Below are positions 39,808-48,084 of a stretch of DNA of 49,235 bases, piece after piece. Location: contig SHVL01000016.1 in NCBI GenBank assembly GCA_009694305.1, positions 1 through 49,235 on the forward strand. The letters are read 5' to 3'. A model generated the notes under the pieces. That model did not search any database. It had not been told where the DNA came from and saw nothing but the letters and a program-made list of their open reading frames with translations. A program made the translations under genes and the position numbers. The DNA comes from Thermoleophilia bacterium (lineage in GTDB: Bacteria; Actinomycetota; Thermoleophilia; Gaiellales; Gaiellaceae). How positions within the stretch are numbered: position 1 is the first letter of the stretch; the number at the start of each line of letters is the position of its first letter.

Positions 39808-41481
39808 ATGAGAATACGCAGGCTGATAGCGGCGGCGCTGGTGACCGCGATCGTGGGTGTTGCTGCAGGGTGTGGGGGCGGAAGCGATTCGTCGAGTGGC
39901 GTGCTCCGCATCGGGACGGCGAGCTACATCGACTCGCTCAACCCGTTCAACTACATCGAGGGGCAAGCGTACATCGCGATGCAGATGATCTTCCCGCAGT
40001 TTGTGCAGTACAACGACGCCTTCGAGTTCGAGGGTGACCTGGCCGAGTCGTGGACGACGTCCGAGGACGGGAAGGACTGGACGTTCAAGCTTCGGCCCAA
40101 CGCGAAGTGGTCTGACGGCGAGCCGCTGACGGCTGCTGACGCCGCCTGGACGATCAACACGACGGTCAAGTACGCGAAAGACGCGACGGCCGTCGCCGCA
40201 GCCGCACTCGCGCATGTGAAGAACGCCGAGGCGATTGACGACACGACGGTCGTGGTCCACTACGAGTCCCCCGTCGGGAACGTGCTTGCACAGTTGGAGC
40301 AGGTCTTCATCCTCCCCGAGCACGTCTGGGGGCCGAAGGTCGGCGCCGACGGCAAGGGACTGAAGAGCTACCACCCCGAGTTCAACCTCCCGATCGTCGG
40401 AGCCGGCCCGTACACGATCACCCAGTACGAGAAGAAGGGGACAACCGCGTTCAAGCCATATGCCGACTTCTACGGCCCGCCCTCGAACGCCTCCGGCGTC
40501 GCCCTGACGTACTACACGAACGCCGACGCGGTGATCGCCGGCCTGAAGAACGGAGATATCGACTGGACCGACCAGGTGCCGTTCGTGGCCGTGGACGCAG
40601 TGAAGAGGGCCCCGAACGTCGTCGTCACGACGATCCCGGGCTCCGAGACGACCAACATCACGTGGAACTCGAATCCCGCCAAGCCAAAGAACCGGGAACT
40701 GCTCGATCCGGCGGTGAAGAAGGCCCTGTCGATGTGCGTTGACCGTAAACAGATCATTGCCGTCGTCTTCGCGGGCTATGCCACGAAGGTCGAGAGCATC
40801 GTCGGCCACATCTCACCGCTCGAGAACCCCGACCTGGGACCTCTCGAGTACGACTGCGCAGCCGCCAACGCGGCGCTCGACAAGCTGGGATACGCGAAGT
40901 CCAAAACAACCGCCGTCCGCATGGTTCCCGCTACGACCGGGACATATGCGCAGGAGGCGCACCAGATGGCGTACGAGATCGTGACCCCGACGTCTACGGA
41001 CTTCAACGTAGATCGGTCGTTCGATATCGTCAAGGATGGCTTCGCACGGCTGGGCGTCACTGTCACGCAGAAGGTCGGAGGAGATGCCACGGCAGCGTTC
41101 GCGGTCGAGACGGGCGACTGCTCGGGGCCGGAGAGCAAGCAGTACACGGGCTTCGACATCGCAATGTGGGACTGGATCGGCTACGTCGATCCCGACTTCA
41201 TGCTGTCCGTCGTCACGAAGGGCCAGTGGTGTTCCTGGAGCGACACCGGAGCGAATAACCCCGCCTACGACAAGATGTACGACGAGCAGGGCATCACGGT
41301 TGACCCCGAGGCGCGCAGGACGCTCGTGTACGAGATGCAGAAGATCGTCTACGACAACTTCTACTACACCCAACTCACAAACCACCTTGGCATCGACGCT
41401 CATGTGGACACGTGGACGGACTTCAGCCCGAAGCTCAGCGGCTACTCCAAGGTCTACTACACCTCGCCCAGGCAGCCGTAG
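39808..41481 (+). CDS. Peptide-type ABC transporter substrate-binding lipoprotein
   Basis: This is a 557-residue family 5 solute-binding protein with a lipoprotein signal. MRIRRLIAAALVTAIVGVAA is followed by the lipobox Cys22 (AAGC). The mature part starts VLRIGTASYIDSLNPFNYIE and carries KDWTFKLRPNAKWSDGEPLT and GPYTITQYEKKGTTAFKP. It is a clear paralogue of the protein at 3991-5679. ATG 39808 has GAGGGAG 6 bases upstream. TAGGAT at 39720-39725 could be the -10 of a leadered transcript of about 80 bases. It is the first gene of a five-gene operon with two permeases and two ATPases. The ligand is probably a peptide, given two peptidase genes upstream. Confidence 0.93.
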   Translation: MRIRRLIAAALVTAIVGVAAGCGGGSDSSSGVLRIGTASYIDSLNPFNYIEGQAYIAMQMIFPQFVQYNDAFEFEGDLAESWTTSEDGKDWTFKLRPNAKWSDGEPLTAADAAWTINTTVKYAKDATAVAAAALAHVKNAEAIDDTTVVVHYESPVGNVLAQLEQVFILPEHVWGPKVGADGKGLKSYHPEFNLPIVGAGPYTITQYEKKGTTAFKPYADFYGPPSNASGVALTYYTNADAVIAGLKNGDIDWTDQVPFVAVDAVKRAPNVVVTTIPGSETTNITWNSNPAKPKNRELLDPAVKKALSMCVDRKQIIAVVFAGYATKVESIVGHISPLENPDLGPLEYDCAAANAALDKLGYAKSKTTAVRMVPATTGTYAQEAHQMAYEIVTPTSTDFNVDRSFDIVKDGFARLGVTVTQKVGGDATAAFAVETGDCSGPESKQYTGFDIAMWDWIGYVDPDFMLSVVTKGQWCSWSDTGANNPAYDKMYDEQGITVDPEARRTLVYEMQKIVYDNFYYTQLTNHLGIDAHVDTWTDFSPKLSGYSKVYYTSPRQP

Positions 41482-41518
41482 CCGATGAGAGACCGGAGAG
41501 GAGCGGGGGAGCGCTGAG

Positions 41519-42493
41519 GTGAGAGGTGCCGACTACGTGGTGAAGCGGGTTGCGTTTGCGATCCTGACCGTCTTCATCGCGATCACTCTCAACTTCGTGC
41601 TCTTCCGCGCCCTCTCGGGCGACGCTATCTCGGGTCTTCGTTGCAGGCAGTGCAGCGTCGCGTTCAAGGAGGCCCAGCGGCGCAATCTCGGTCTCGACGA
41701 GTCCCGGTGGGTGCAGTACAGGCTCTACCTCGCCGACCTCGCCCACTTCGATCTCGGTAACTCCGTTCCCTCGGAAAAGCCAGTCCGTGGCGAGCTCGTC
41801 GAGCCGATCAAGAACTCGTTGCCGATGATCGCACTCGGGACGCTCTTTGCGATCGTGTTCGGCACCCTCGTGGGGGTGGTCGCGGCATGGCGCCGTGGCA
41901 CCTTTGCCGACAAGGGCGGCCTCTACACGGCCCTTGGATTCTACTCGATGCCGACACAGTGGCTCGGCCTGATGCTGATCTTCTTCGTGGCCAACGCTAT
42001 CGGGCTTCCGTCCTCGGGGATCAAGACACCGACCCTCGGCCTCTTCGCCGATGCCTCGACCTGGGCCCTCTTCAGCGATCGAATGAAACACATGTTCCTG
42101 CCCGCGCTGACGCTCGGGCTCGTCCTCTACGGCGACTACGCCCTGATTGTGCGTTCCGCGATGCTCGAGACGCTCGGCGAGGACTACGTGCTCACAGCGC
42201 GGGCGAAGGGCCTGAAGAACTGGGCGATCGTGCGGAGCCACGGACTGCGAAACGCGATGCTGCCGATCATCACCCTCGTCGCCCTGTCGCTCGGCTTCAT
42301 CATCGGTGGCTCGATCACCGTCGAGTACGTGTTCTCCTATCCGGGGCTCGGACTGCTGACGGTCGAGGCGATCGACAAGCGCGACTTCCCGCTTCTGCAG
42401 GCGATCTTCCTCCTGCTGACCCTGTCGGTGATCTTCTTCAATCTGCTTGCCGACCTGCTCTACTTCAGGTTCGACCCGCGGGTGACGACGTGA
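41519..42493 (+). CDS. ABC transporter permease, DppB/OppB type
   Basis: This 324-residue inner-membrane permease has the family N-terminal helix (VAFAILTVFIAITLNFVLFR). The characteristic extracytoplasmic loop (RCRQCSVAFKEAQRRNLGLD) contains a CxxC that is not usual in DppB. The EAA loop is LTARAKGLKNWAIVRSHGLR, which binds the ATPases. About six membrane helices are seen. GTG 41519 follows the binding-protein gene by 37 bases, with GGAG and GGGGGA stretches in the gap. The stop overlaps the next GTG (GTGA). Confidence 0.92.
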   Translation: MRGADYVVKRVAFAILTVFIAITLNFVLFRALSGDAISGLRCRQCSVAFKEAQRRNLGLDESRWVQYRLYLADLAHFDLGNSVPSEKPVRGELVEPIKNSLPMIALGTLFAIVFGTLVGVVAAWRRGTFADKGGLYTALGFYSMPTQWLGLMLIFFVANAIGLPSSGIKTPTLGLFADASTWALFSDRMKHMFLPALTLGLVLYGDYALIVRSAMLETLGEDYVLTARAKGLKNWAIVRSHGLRNAMLPIITLVALSLGFIIGGSITVEYVFSYPGLGLLTVEAIDKRDFPLLQAIFLLLTLSVIFFNLLADLLYFRFDPRVTT

Positions 42494-43455
42494 GCCTGAT
42501 CGAGCCGCTGCAGGCGGCAGACGAGGACGGCCTCGCGCACGGCATCGCAAAGACCAGCCGGCCGGGATTTGTTCGTTCGACCGTCTTTGGCAGCCCCGCG
42601 GCGATGGCGGGACTCGGGATCATCGTATTCTTCGTTGTCGTCGCAATCTTCGCCCCCTGGCTCGAGCCGTACGATCCGACGGCCAAAACCGGCCCCGTCT
42701 ATGCGCCGCCGAGCGGTGCCCACTGGCTCGGGACCGATGACGGGGGCGGCGACATGCTCTCGCTTCTGATCGCCGGCAGTCGCGTCTCGCTCGGCGTCGG
42801 CTTTCTCGCCGCACTCGTCGCGATGCTGATCGGAGGCACCGTAGGGGTGCTCTCCGGCTACTTCGGTGGTACGACCGACACCGTGCTGATGCGGTTCACC
42901 GATTACATGCTCGTGATTCCCGACATTCCACTGATGATCATCGCCGCCGCCCTGTTTGGCCGGAACCTGAAGAACATCGTGATCATCATCGGGATCATCT
43001 ACTGGACGAGCACCGCCCGGCTGATCCGTGCCCAGGTGAAGAGCGTCCGCGAGCGGGTCTACGTGAAGCGCGCCCAGGCACTCGGAGCGGGCAACCGTCG
43101 GCTCGTGGTCAAGCATGTCCTACCCCAGGTGGCCCCGCTCCTCATCGCGAACACCGTCCTGATGATCGCGCTCGCGATCTTCGCCGAGACCTTCATCACG
43201 TTCCTCGGTCTCGGCGACCCGAGCACGATCTCCTGGGGGCGGCTGATCGAGAACGCGTTCACGGGTGAGGCGACGATCAACAACGCCTGGTGGGCGATCG
43301 TGCCGCCCGGCGTGTGCGTGACGATCGTCATTCTCGCCTGCACGATGGTTGGCCAGTCCGTCGAGGACGGGCTCAACCCGCGCCTCCGCGTCGGTCATCT
43401 CTCCGTGAAGCGCTTCCGGGTTCGCACGCCAGCGGGGCCGGAGGCGTCGAAATGA
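42490..43455 (+). CDS. ABC transporter permease, DppC/OppC type
   Basis: This is a 321-residue inner-membrane permease. The first helix is AAMAGLGIIVFFVVVAIFAP, then the OppC_N signature HWLGTDDGGGDMLSLLIAGS. The BPD permease domain has the EAA loop VKRAQALGAGNRRLVVKHVL and the C-terminal ETFITFLGLGDPSTISWGRL. GTG 42490 overlaps the DppB-type stop, and its own stop overlaps the next ATG (ATGA). The longer in-frame reading to 41887 lies wholly within the upstream permease gene and is rejected. It forms the transmembrane channel with the DppB-type subunit. Confidence 0.92.
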   Translation: MSLIEPLQAADEDGLAHGIAKTSRPGFVRSTVFGSPAAMAGLGIIVFFVVVAIFAPWLEPYDPTAKTGPVYAPPSGAHWLGTDDGGGDMLSLLIAGSRVSLGVGFLAALVAMLIGGTVGVLSGYFGGTTDTVLMRFTDYMLVIPDIPLMIIAAALFGRNLKNIVIIIGIIYWTSTARLIRAQVKSVRERVYVKRAQALGAGNRRLVVKHVLPQVAPLLIANTVLMIALAIFAETFITFLGLGDPSTISWGRLIENAFTGEATINNAWWAIVPPGVCVTIVILACTMVGQSVEDGLNPRLRVGHLSVKRFRVRTPAGPEASK

Positions 43456-44450
43456 GCTCCCGCCCGCCGGTGATCCGGGTCGAGGACCTGCACGTGTGGT
43501 TCGCGTTGCCCGGCGGCGGCGAGTTACATGCCGTCCAGGGAGTGACGTTCGAGTTGCGCGAGGGAGAGCGGATGGGGCTCGTCGGGGAGTCCGGGTGTGG
43601 TAAGACGACGACGATCCTTGCCATGATGGGGCTGCTGCCCGCAACGGCCTCGGTCTCGGGTAAGGTGATTCTCGAGGGCAAGGACATCCTCATCGGCGGC
43701 GAGGAGACGATCAGCCCTCATCGCTGGAACGACATCGCGATGATCTTTCAGGGTGCGATGAACGCCTTCAACCCCGTCAAGACCGTGGGCGCGCAGATTG
43801 CAGAGCCCATGGTGCTGCACGGCCTCGCGACGAGGAAAGGTGCACGGCTGCGGGTGGCGGAGTTGCTCGATCTCGTAGGGATCTCGGGCGACCGGGCAGA
43901 CCGGTATCCACACGAGTTCTCCGGGGGCATGCGACAACGGGCCGCGATCGCGATGGCCCTCGCCTGCTCGCCGAAGGTGCTCCTCGCCGACGAGCCGACG
44001 ACTGCGCTCGACGTGATGGTGCAGGCCCAGATTCTCGAGCTGCTCGTGAGCCTCAGCTCGACGCTCGGGCAGGAGCTCGGGCTGACGGTGATCCTCGTCA
44101 CCCACGATCTTCCGGTCGTGGCCCAGGTGTGTGATCGCACAGCCGTGATGTACGCGGGCCAGATCGTGGAGATGGCGGGGATGTCGGAGATCTACCATGA
44201 CCCGCGACATCCGTACTCGCGGATGCTCTTTGCGGCAACCCCGGATCTTCTCGGCGACGAAGAGGTGGCCTCGATTCCGGGAGCACCTCCCCGGCTCGAC
44301 AGGGAGATAGCCGGATGCCCCTTCAGGCCGCGGTGCGATTCGGTCTTCGAGCCGTGTGCGACCCTCAGTCCGCCGCGGAGGGAGCCGGTGGCAGGCCACG
44401 AGGCGCGCTGCCATCTCAACGACCCCGCCCTGACCGAGATGGCGTCGTGA
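43452..44450 (+). CDS. ABC transporter ATP-binding protein, DppD/OppD type
   Basis: This is a 332-residue ATPase with Walker A GESGCGKTTT from residue 45, Q-loop MIFQGAMNAFNPVKT, signature FSGGMRQRAAIAMAL, Walker B VLLADEPTTALD and the switch His in LVTHDLPVVAQV. The C-terminal oligopeptide-type extension has Cys-rich REIAGCPFRPRCDSVFEPCA, which in DppD/OppD proteins can hold an Fe-S cluster. ATG 43452 overlaps the permease stop. The stop overlaps the GTG of the partner ATPase (GTGA). It works as a heterodimer with the DppF-type protein. Confidence 0.94.
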   Translation: MSSRPPVIRVEDLHVWFALPGGGELHAVQGVTFELREGERMGLVGESGCGKTTTILAMMGLLPATASVSGKVILEGKDILIGGEETISPHRWNDIAMIFQGAMNAFNPVKTVGAQIAEPMVLHGLATRKGARLRVAELLDLVGISGDRADRYPHEFSGGMRQRAAIAMALACSPKVLLADEPTTALDVMVQAQILELLVSLSSTLGQELGLTVILVTHDLPVVAQVCDRTAVMYAGQIVEMAGMSEIYHDPRHPYSRMLFAATPDLLGDEEVASIPGAPPRLDREIAGCPFRPRCDSVFEPCATLSPPRREPVAGHEARCHLNDPALTEMAS

Positions 44451-45469
44451 GCGAGGCGGATGTGGCTCCCCCGGGGGCCGACGCCCGGCTGCTCGACGTC
44501 GAGGGGCTCATCGCTCGGTATCCGGTTCCGCGCGGCCTGCTCGGTGCCGTCATGCGCCGGCCGCAGCTGACCGTCAAGGCAGTTGACGGCGTCTCCTTCT
44601 CGGTCGCCGCGGGTGAGATGGTGGCGCTCGTCGGCGAGTCAGGCTGCGGCAAGACGACGACGGCCCAGACCGTGATCCGGATGGTCGAGCACCAGGGTGG
44701 CTCGATCCGGTTCGACGGCACGGAGATCGGCAGCTTGAATCCCCGGGAGCTACGGCCGTTGCGCCGGGAAATCCAGATCATCTACCAGGATCCGTACGAG
44801 TCGCTCGACCCGCGATTCACCGTGCGGGACACGATCGAGGAGCCGATCCGCGTTCACTCTCTCGTTGCTCGCAGCGAAGACCGGGAGGCGAAGGTGCACG
44901 AGGCGATGGAGCGGGCCGGGCTGACACCACCCGAGCTCTTCATCGACCGCTATCCGCACGAGCTCTCGGGTGGTCAGCGCCAGCGCGTGGCCATCGCGGC
45001 CGCGCTCGTGCTCGAGCCGAAGCTCCTGATTGCCGACGAGCCGGTCTCGATGCTCGATGTCTCGGTGCGGGCAGGAATCCTCGCGCTCCTCGATGGGCTC
45101 CGCCGGGACGGGATGGGCGTGCTCATGATCACGCACGATCTGTCCACCGCTGCCCACTTCGCCGACCGGATCGCGGTCATGTATCTCGGGCGGATTGTCG
45201 AGGAGGGACCTGCGCGGGAGGTCGTTCGGAACCCCCAGCACCCGTACACGAAGGCACTGATCTCGGTCGTGCCGCGTCGTGACCCCGACCAGCGAACCGT
45301 GCCGCAGATCCTCATCGGCGAGACGCCGAACCCGGTGAACGTGCCTCCCGGCTGCCGCTTCCACCCGCGCTGTCCGGCGGCCGAGGGGCGCTGTAAGGAG
45401 ACCGATCCCGAGCTACGGGAGGTCGTGGGCCTCGATCCGTTGCACCGGGCGGCCTGCCTTCTCCTGTAG
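44447..45469 (+). CDS. ABC transporter ATP-binding protein, DppF/OppF type
   Basis: This is a 340-residue ATPase with Walker A GESGCGKTTT from residue 63, Q-loop IIYQDPYESLDPRFTV, signature LSGGQRQRVAIAAAL, and Walker B LLIADEPVSMLDVSV. The switch His is in MITHDLSTAAHF. The C-terminal segment NVPPGCRFHPRCPAAEGRCK carries the same Cys pattern as its partner. GTG 44447 overlaps the DppD-type stop. It closes the five-gene operon, whose coding order (binding protein, two permeases, two ATPases) and GTGA/ATGA couplings are those of dipeptide transporters. Confidence 0.94.
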   Translation: MSEADVAPPGADARLLDVEGLIARYPVPRGLLGAVMRRPQLTVKAVDGVSFSVAAGEMVALVGESGCGKTTTAQTVIRMVEHQGGSIRFDGTEIGSLNPRELRPLRREIQIIYQDPYESLDPRFTVRDTIEEPIRVHSLVARSEDREAKVHEAMERAGLTPPELFIDRYPHELSGGQRQRVAIAAALVLEPKLLIADEPVSMLDVSVRAGILALLDGLRRDGMGVLMITHDLSTAAHFADRIAVMYLGRIVEEGPAREVVRNPQHPYTKALISVVPRRDPDQRTVPQILIGETPNPVNVPPGCRFHPRCPAAEGRCKETDPELREVVGLDPLHRAACLLL

Positions 45470-45518
45470 TCGGGCGCGCGCGATGGACGGTGGGCGGGGC
45501 TTCACATTCAAGCGTGGC

Positions 45519-45524
45519 TACGAT
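45519..45524 (+). promoter_or_regulatory. -10 hexamer TACGAT for the SUI1-like gene
   Basis: TACGAT ends 7 bases before ATG 45532, with no ribosome-binding site, so a leaderless start is likely. Confidence 0.45.
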
Positions 45525-45531
45525 CGATGCC

Positions 45532-45864
45532 ATGGCAAACCACCGGCTCGTCTATTCGAGTGAAGACGGCGACCATCGCCGTAAGGAGACCGCCCGAGCA
45601 GTGGCCTCGACGAAGGGGCCTCGTCTTCCGGACGACGGCGTTGTGCGAGTCTTTCGCGAGAAGGGCGGTCGTGGCGGTAAGACGGTCACGGTCGTCCGGG
45701 GCCTCGGGGGTGACCTGAGCGCTGTCGCGAGCGATCTCAAGCGCCATTGTGCGACGGGGGGTGCGGTCAAGGCCGGGGCGATCGAGATCCAGGGAGACCA
45801 TCGCGAGAAGATCGTGGCCCGCCTGCTTTCGGCCGGGTACCGGGCAAAGCCCGCGGGCGGCTGA
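45532..45864 (+). CDS. SUI1/YciH-family translation factor-like protein
   Basis: This 110-residue protein starts MANHRLVYSSEDGDHRRKET. The SUI1 fold begins GVVRVFREKGGRGGKTVTVV and continues RGLGGDLSAVASDLKRHCAT, KAGAIEIQGDHREKIVARLL and SAGYRAKPAGG. The GKTVTVV-RGL, C-A-T-GGAVK and IQGDHR features are those of the bacterial YciH/eIF1 relatives. These bind the small ribosomal subunit and affect start-codon choice in some bacteria and in archaea and eukaryotes. It lies after the transporter operon but has its own -10. In a genome with many leaderless mRNAs a role in initiation is worth noting, but is not shown. Confidence 0.9.
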   Translation: MANHRLVYSSEDGDHRRKETARAVASTKGPRLPDDGVVRVFREKGGRGGKTVTVVRGLGGDLSAVASDLKRHCATGGAVKAGAIEIQGDHREKIVARLLSAGYRAKPAGG

Positions 45865-45961
45865 ATCGGTCGTTGCGCAGCGGTGCGTCGTCCGGATCGA
45901 ATCCCCGGGCCGTTCGACACCTCGGCCTGAATCCGGCCTCGGTCCGGCCTGGACTCCGTCC

Positions 45962-46861
45962 TCAGTCCGGGCTCGCGGCCGGAACTGCGCGCTCCGGCTC
46001 GATCTGCCCGCTGTCCTCGCGCGCTGTCGCCTGCACGATGACTGCGACGGACACGACCGTCCCACCCACGAGGGTCGCCGTTGCCGGCTGCTCGGCGTAG
46101 GCGAGCCAGACCCAGAGTGGTCCGAGGACGACCTCGATCATGGCGAGAAGGGCAACCTCGGCAGGAGGGAGGGCCCGCGCCCCGATCGTCAGGAGCGTGA
46201 GACCGAAGCCCATCTGCAAGACGCCGAGAACGACGAAGATCCGCCAGTCCGAGGCGGTGGCCGATCCGAATGACGCAAAGGGCCCGACCACGACAACGAT
46301 CAGGCCCTGAGAGAGGCACGTCGCGGGCATCATCGACACCTCGCGCCGGTAGCGCGTGATCACGATCACGACGGCGAACGTCGCGGTCATCAGGATGGGC
46401 AGAAAGACGGTGAGTACTCCGGCGTCGAGAGACCCGACCACCATGATGGCGACGCCCGCGGCGGCAATGCCCATCGCGGCCCCGGTGCGTCGGCTGATTC
46501 GGTCGGACAGGATGACCCGGCCGAGAACTGCCGCAAGAAACGGCGCTGCCGCCATGAAGAACAGGACGTTTGCCACGGTCGTGTAGTTCAGAGCGAGCAT
46601 GAACGTCCCCGAGGAGATCGCGAGGCACAGTGCCAAGACGATCCCGTCGAAGCCGAGCGAGCGGAGTGAGGAGAGGGCCTTCGGCCCCTCGGTCAGCAGA
46701 ACGATGACGAGCAGGGTGAGAAAGGCGAACAGTGCTCGGCCGGCGACGTCGGTGGCGGGGGTCGCATCGAGTGCGTGCTGCCCGAGGCCGGCGGTAGACC
46801 ATGCCAGCCCGGCCCCGAGCATGGCAATGCGGCCGTTCCGGGTTGCTTTCCGCTCCGCCAC
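45962..46861 (-). CDS. EamA/DMT-superfamily transporter
   Basis: This 299-residue membrane protein of about ten helices in two EamA repeats contains MLGAGLAWSTAGLGQHALDA, LRSLGFDGIVLALCLAISSG, NVLFFMAAAPFLAAVLGRVI and LLTIGARALPPAEVALLAMI. Family members export metabolites such as amino acids. I placed the start at GTG 46861 with GGAGG 10 bases upstream; TTG 46882 is an alternative. The start lies opposite the aminotransferase promoter, and the two genes are divergent, 38 bases apart. The substrate is not predictable. Confidence 0.85.
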   Translation of the reverse strand: MAERKATRNGRIAMLGAGLAWSTAGLGQHALDATPATDVAGRALFAFLTLLVIVLLTEGPKALSSLRSLGFDGIVLALCLAISSGTFMLALNYTTVANVLFFMAAAPFLAAVLGRVILSDRISRRTGAAMGIAAAGVAIMVVGSLDAGVLTVFLPILMTATFAVVIVITRYRREVSMMPATCLSQGLIVVVVGPFASFGSATASDWRIFVVLGVLQMGFGLTLLTIGARALPPAEVALLAMIEVVLGPLWVWLAYAEQPATATLVGGTVVSVAVIVQATAREDSGQIEPERAVPAASPD

Positions 46862-46887
46862 GGTGCTCACGCCTCCAGTCAAGCATC

Positions 46888-46893
46888 TATGGT
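46888..46893 (+). promoter_or_regulatory. -10 hexamer TATGGT for the aminotransferase gene
   Basis: TATGGT ends 6 bases before ATG 46900, fitting a leaderless start. Confidence 0.45.
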
Positions 46894-46899
46894 GAGCCG

Positions 46900-48075
46900 A
46901 TGAGACCGACTGTTGCGCACGCCGTCACCCGTCTCGGCACCGAGGGCGCCTTTGCGGTGCTCGCCCGTGCGCGTGCGCTCGAGGCGGAGGGGCTCGACGT
47001 GATCCATCTCGAGATCGGGGAGCCCGACTTCGAGACGCCTCCCCACGTCGCAGAGGCCGGGATCGCCGCGATCAGGGCGGGGGAGACGCATTACTGCCAG
47101 ACGGCGGGCCTTCCGGTGCTCAGGGAGGCTGCGGCAGCGTCACTCTCGTGGTCTCGCGACATTCCCGTGGATCCGCAGAATGTCCTCGTGGCCAACGGCG
47201 CGAAGCCGTTTCTCTTCTTCACCGTCCTTGCCACGTGCAGCCCCGGTGACGAGGTGATCTACCCCGATCCGGGCTTTCCGATCTACGAGTCCGCTGTGCG
47301 GTTTGCAGGCGCGACCCCCGTCCCGCTGCCGCTGCGAGAAAGCCTGGGCTTCAGCTTCGATCCTGCCGAACTCGAGAGCCTGCTCACCGACCGCACGCGT
47401 CTCGTCATCCTCAACGCACCGCAGAATCCGACCGGGGGAGTTATTCCCCTGGCCGACCTCGAACGCGCTGCCGCGGCGATCCTGCGCACGCCCGCCTGGG
47501 TGCTCACCGACGAGGTATACGCACGCATTACCTACGACGTAGACGCACCTTCCATCTCGTCGCTGCCCGGGATGCTCGACCGCACGATCCTCCTGGACGG
47601 TTTCTCCAAGACCTTCTCGATGACGGGATGGCGGCTCGGGTACGCCGCCGTTCCGACCGACCTCGTTGACCCGCTGACACGCCTGATCGTCAACTCCACG
47701 TCATGTGTGCCGCCGTTCGTCCAGCTCGCCGGGGTCGCAGCGCTCGAGGGCCCGCAGGATGCGGTCGTCGAGATGGTCGCCGAGTTTCGCAGTCGCCGCG
47801 ACTACCTCGTCCCTGCGCTGAACACGATCCCGGGTGTCAGCTGCATCGAACCGGGCGGCGCGTTCTACGCCTTCCCCAACGTCTCGGCGCTGCCAATCGA
47901 TGCGGACACGCTCGCCGAGCGGCTCCTCGTCGAGGCGGGAGTCGCGCTGCTCGCGGGGAGCGCCTTCGGGGTTCACGCGACCGGCCACCTGCGCGTCTCG
48001 TACGCCTCGTCGCTTCGGAACCTCGAGCAGGCTGTCGAGCGCATCCGCGCGTTCGTCGCCACGTTGGGTGTCTGA
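46900..48075 (+). CDS. Class I/II pyridoxal-phosphate aminotransferase
   Basis: This is a 391-residue fold type I aminotransferase. It has the N-terminal IHLEIGEPDFETPPHVAEAG and NAPQNPTGG for cofactor and substrate contact. Asp is in LTDEVYARITYD, the Schiff-base Lys237 in DGFSKTFSMTGWRLGY, and the substrate-carboxylate Arg in HLRVSYASS. The overall pattern resembles aspartate- or alanine-type aminotransferases of subgroup I-gamma, but the substrate is uncertain. ATG 46900 lies 6 bases after TATGGT. A PHP-domain gene starts 9 bases after the stop and is probably cotranscribed. Confidence 0.92.
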   Translation: MRPTVAHAVTRLGTEGAFAVLARARALEAEGLDVIHLEIGEPDFETPPHVAEAGIAAIRAGETHYCQTAGLPVLREAAAASLSWSRDIPVDPQNVLVANGAKPFLFFTVLATCSPGDEVIYPDPGFPIYESAVRFAGATPVPLPLRESLGFSFDPAELESLLTDRTRLVILNAPQNPTGGVIPLADLERAAAAILRTPAWVLTDEVYARITYDVDAPSISSLPGMLDRTILLDGFSKTFSMTGWRLGYAAVPTDLVDPLTRLIVNSTSCVPPFVQLAGVAALEGPQDAVVEMVAEFRSRRDYLVPALNTIPGVSCIEPGGAFYAFPNVSALPIDADTLAERLLVEAGVALLAGSAFGVHATGHLRVSYASSLRNLEQAVERIRAFVATLGV

Positions 48076-48084
48076 CCGCGGGCA

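Noticed and set aside
41887-42489. Long frame joined to the DppC-type permease
   Set aside because: It is the alternate frame of the DppB-type permease gene; the true start is GTG 42490, overlapping the upstream stop.
45890-45915. Possible tRNA T-loop (GGATCGAATCC)
   Set aside because: Neighbouring bases do not form acceptor, D or anticodon stems, and the loop lacks the usual GGTTCGA form.
45930-45965. Repeated CCGGCCT units near 45926-45950
   Set aside because: They are short and imperfect, within a 97-base convergent gap; probably chance in GC-rich DNA, and no CRISPR-like spacing is present.
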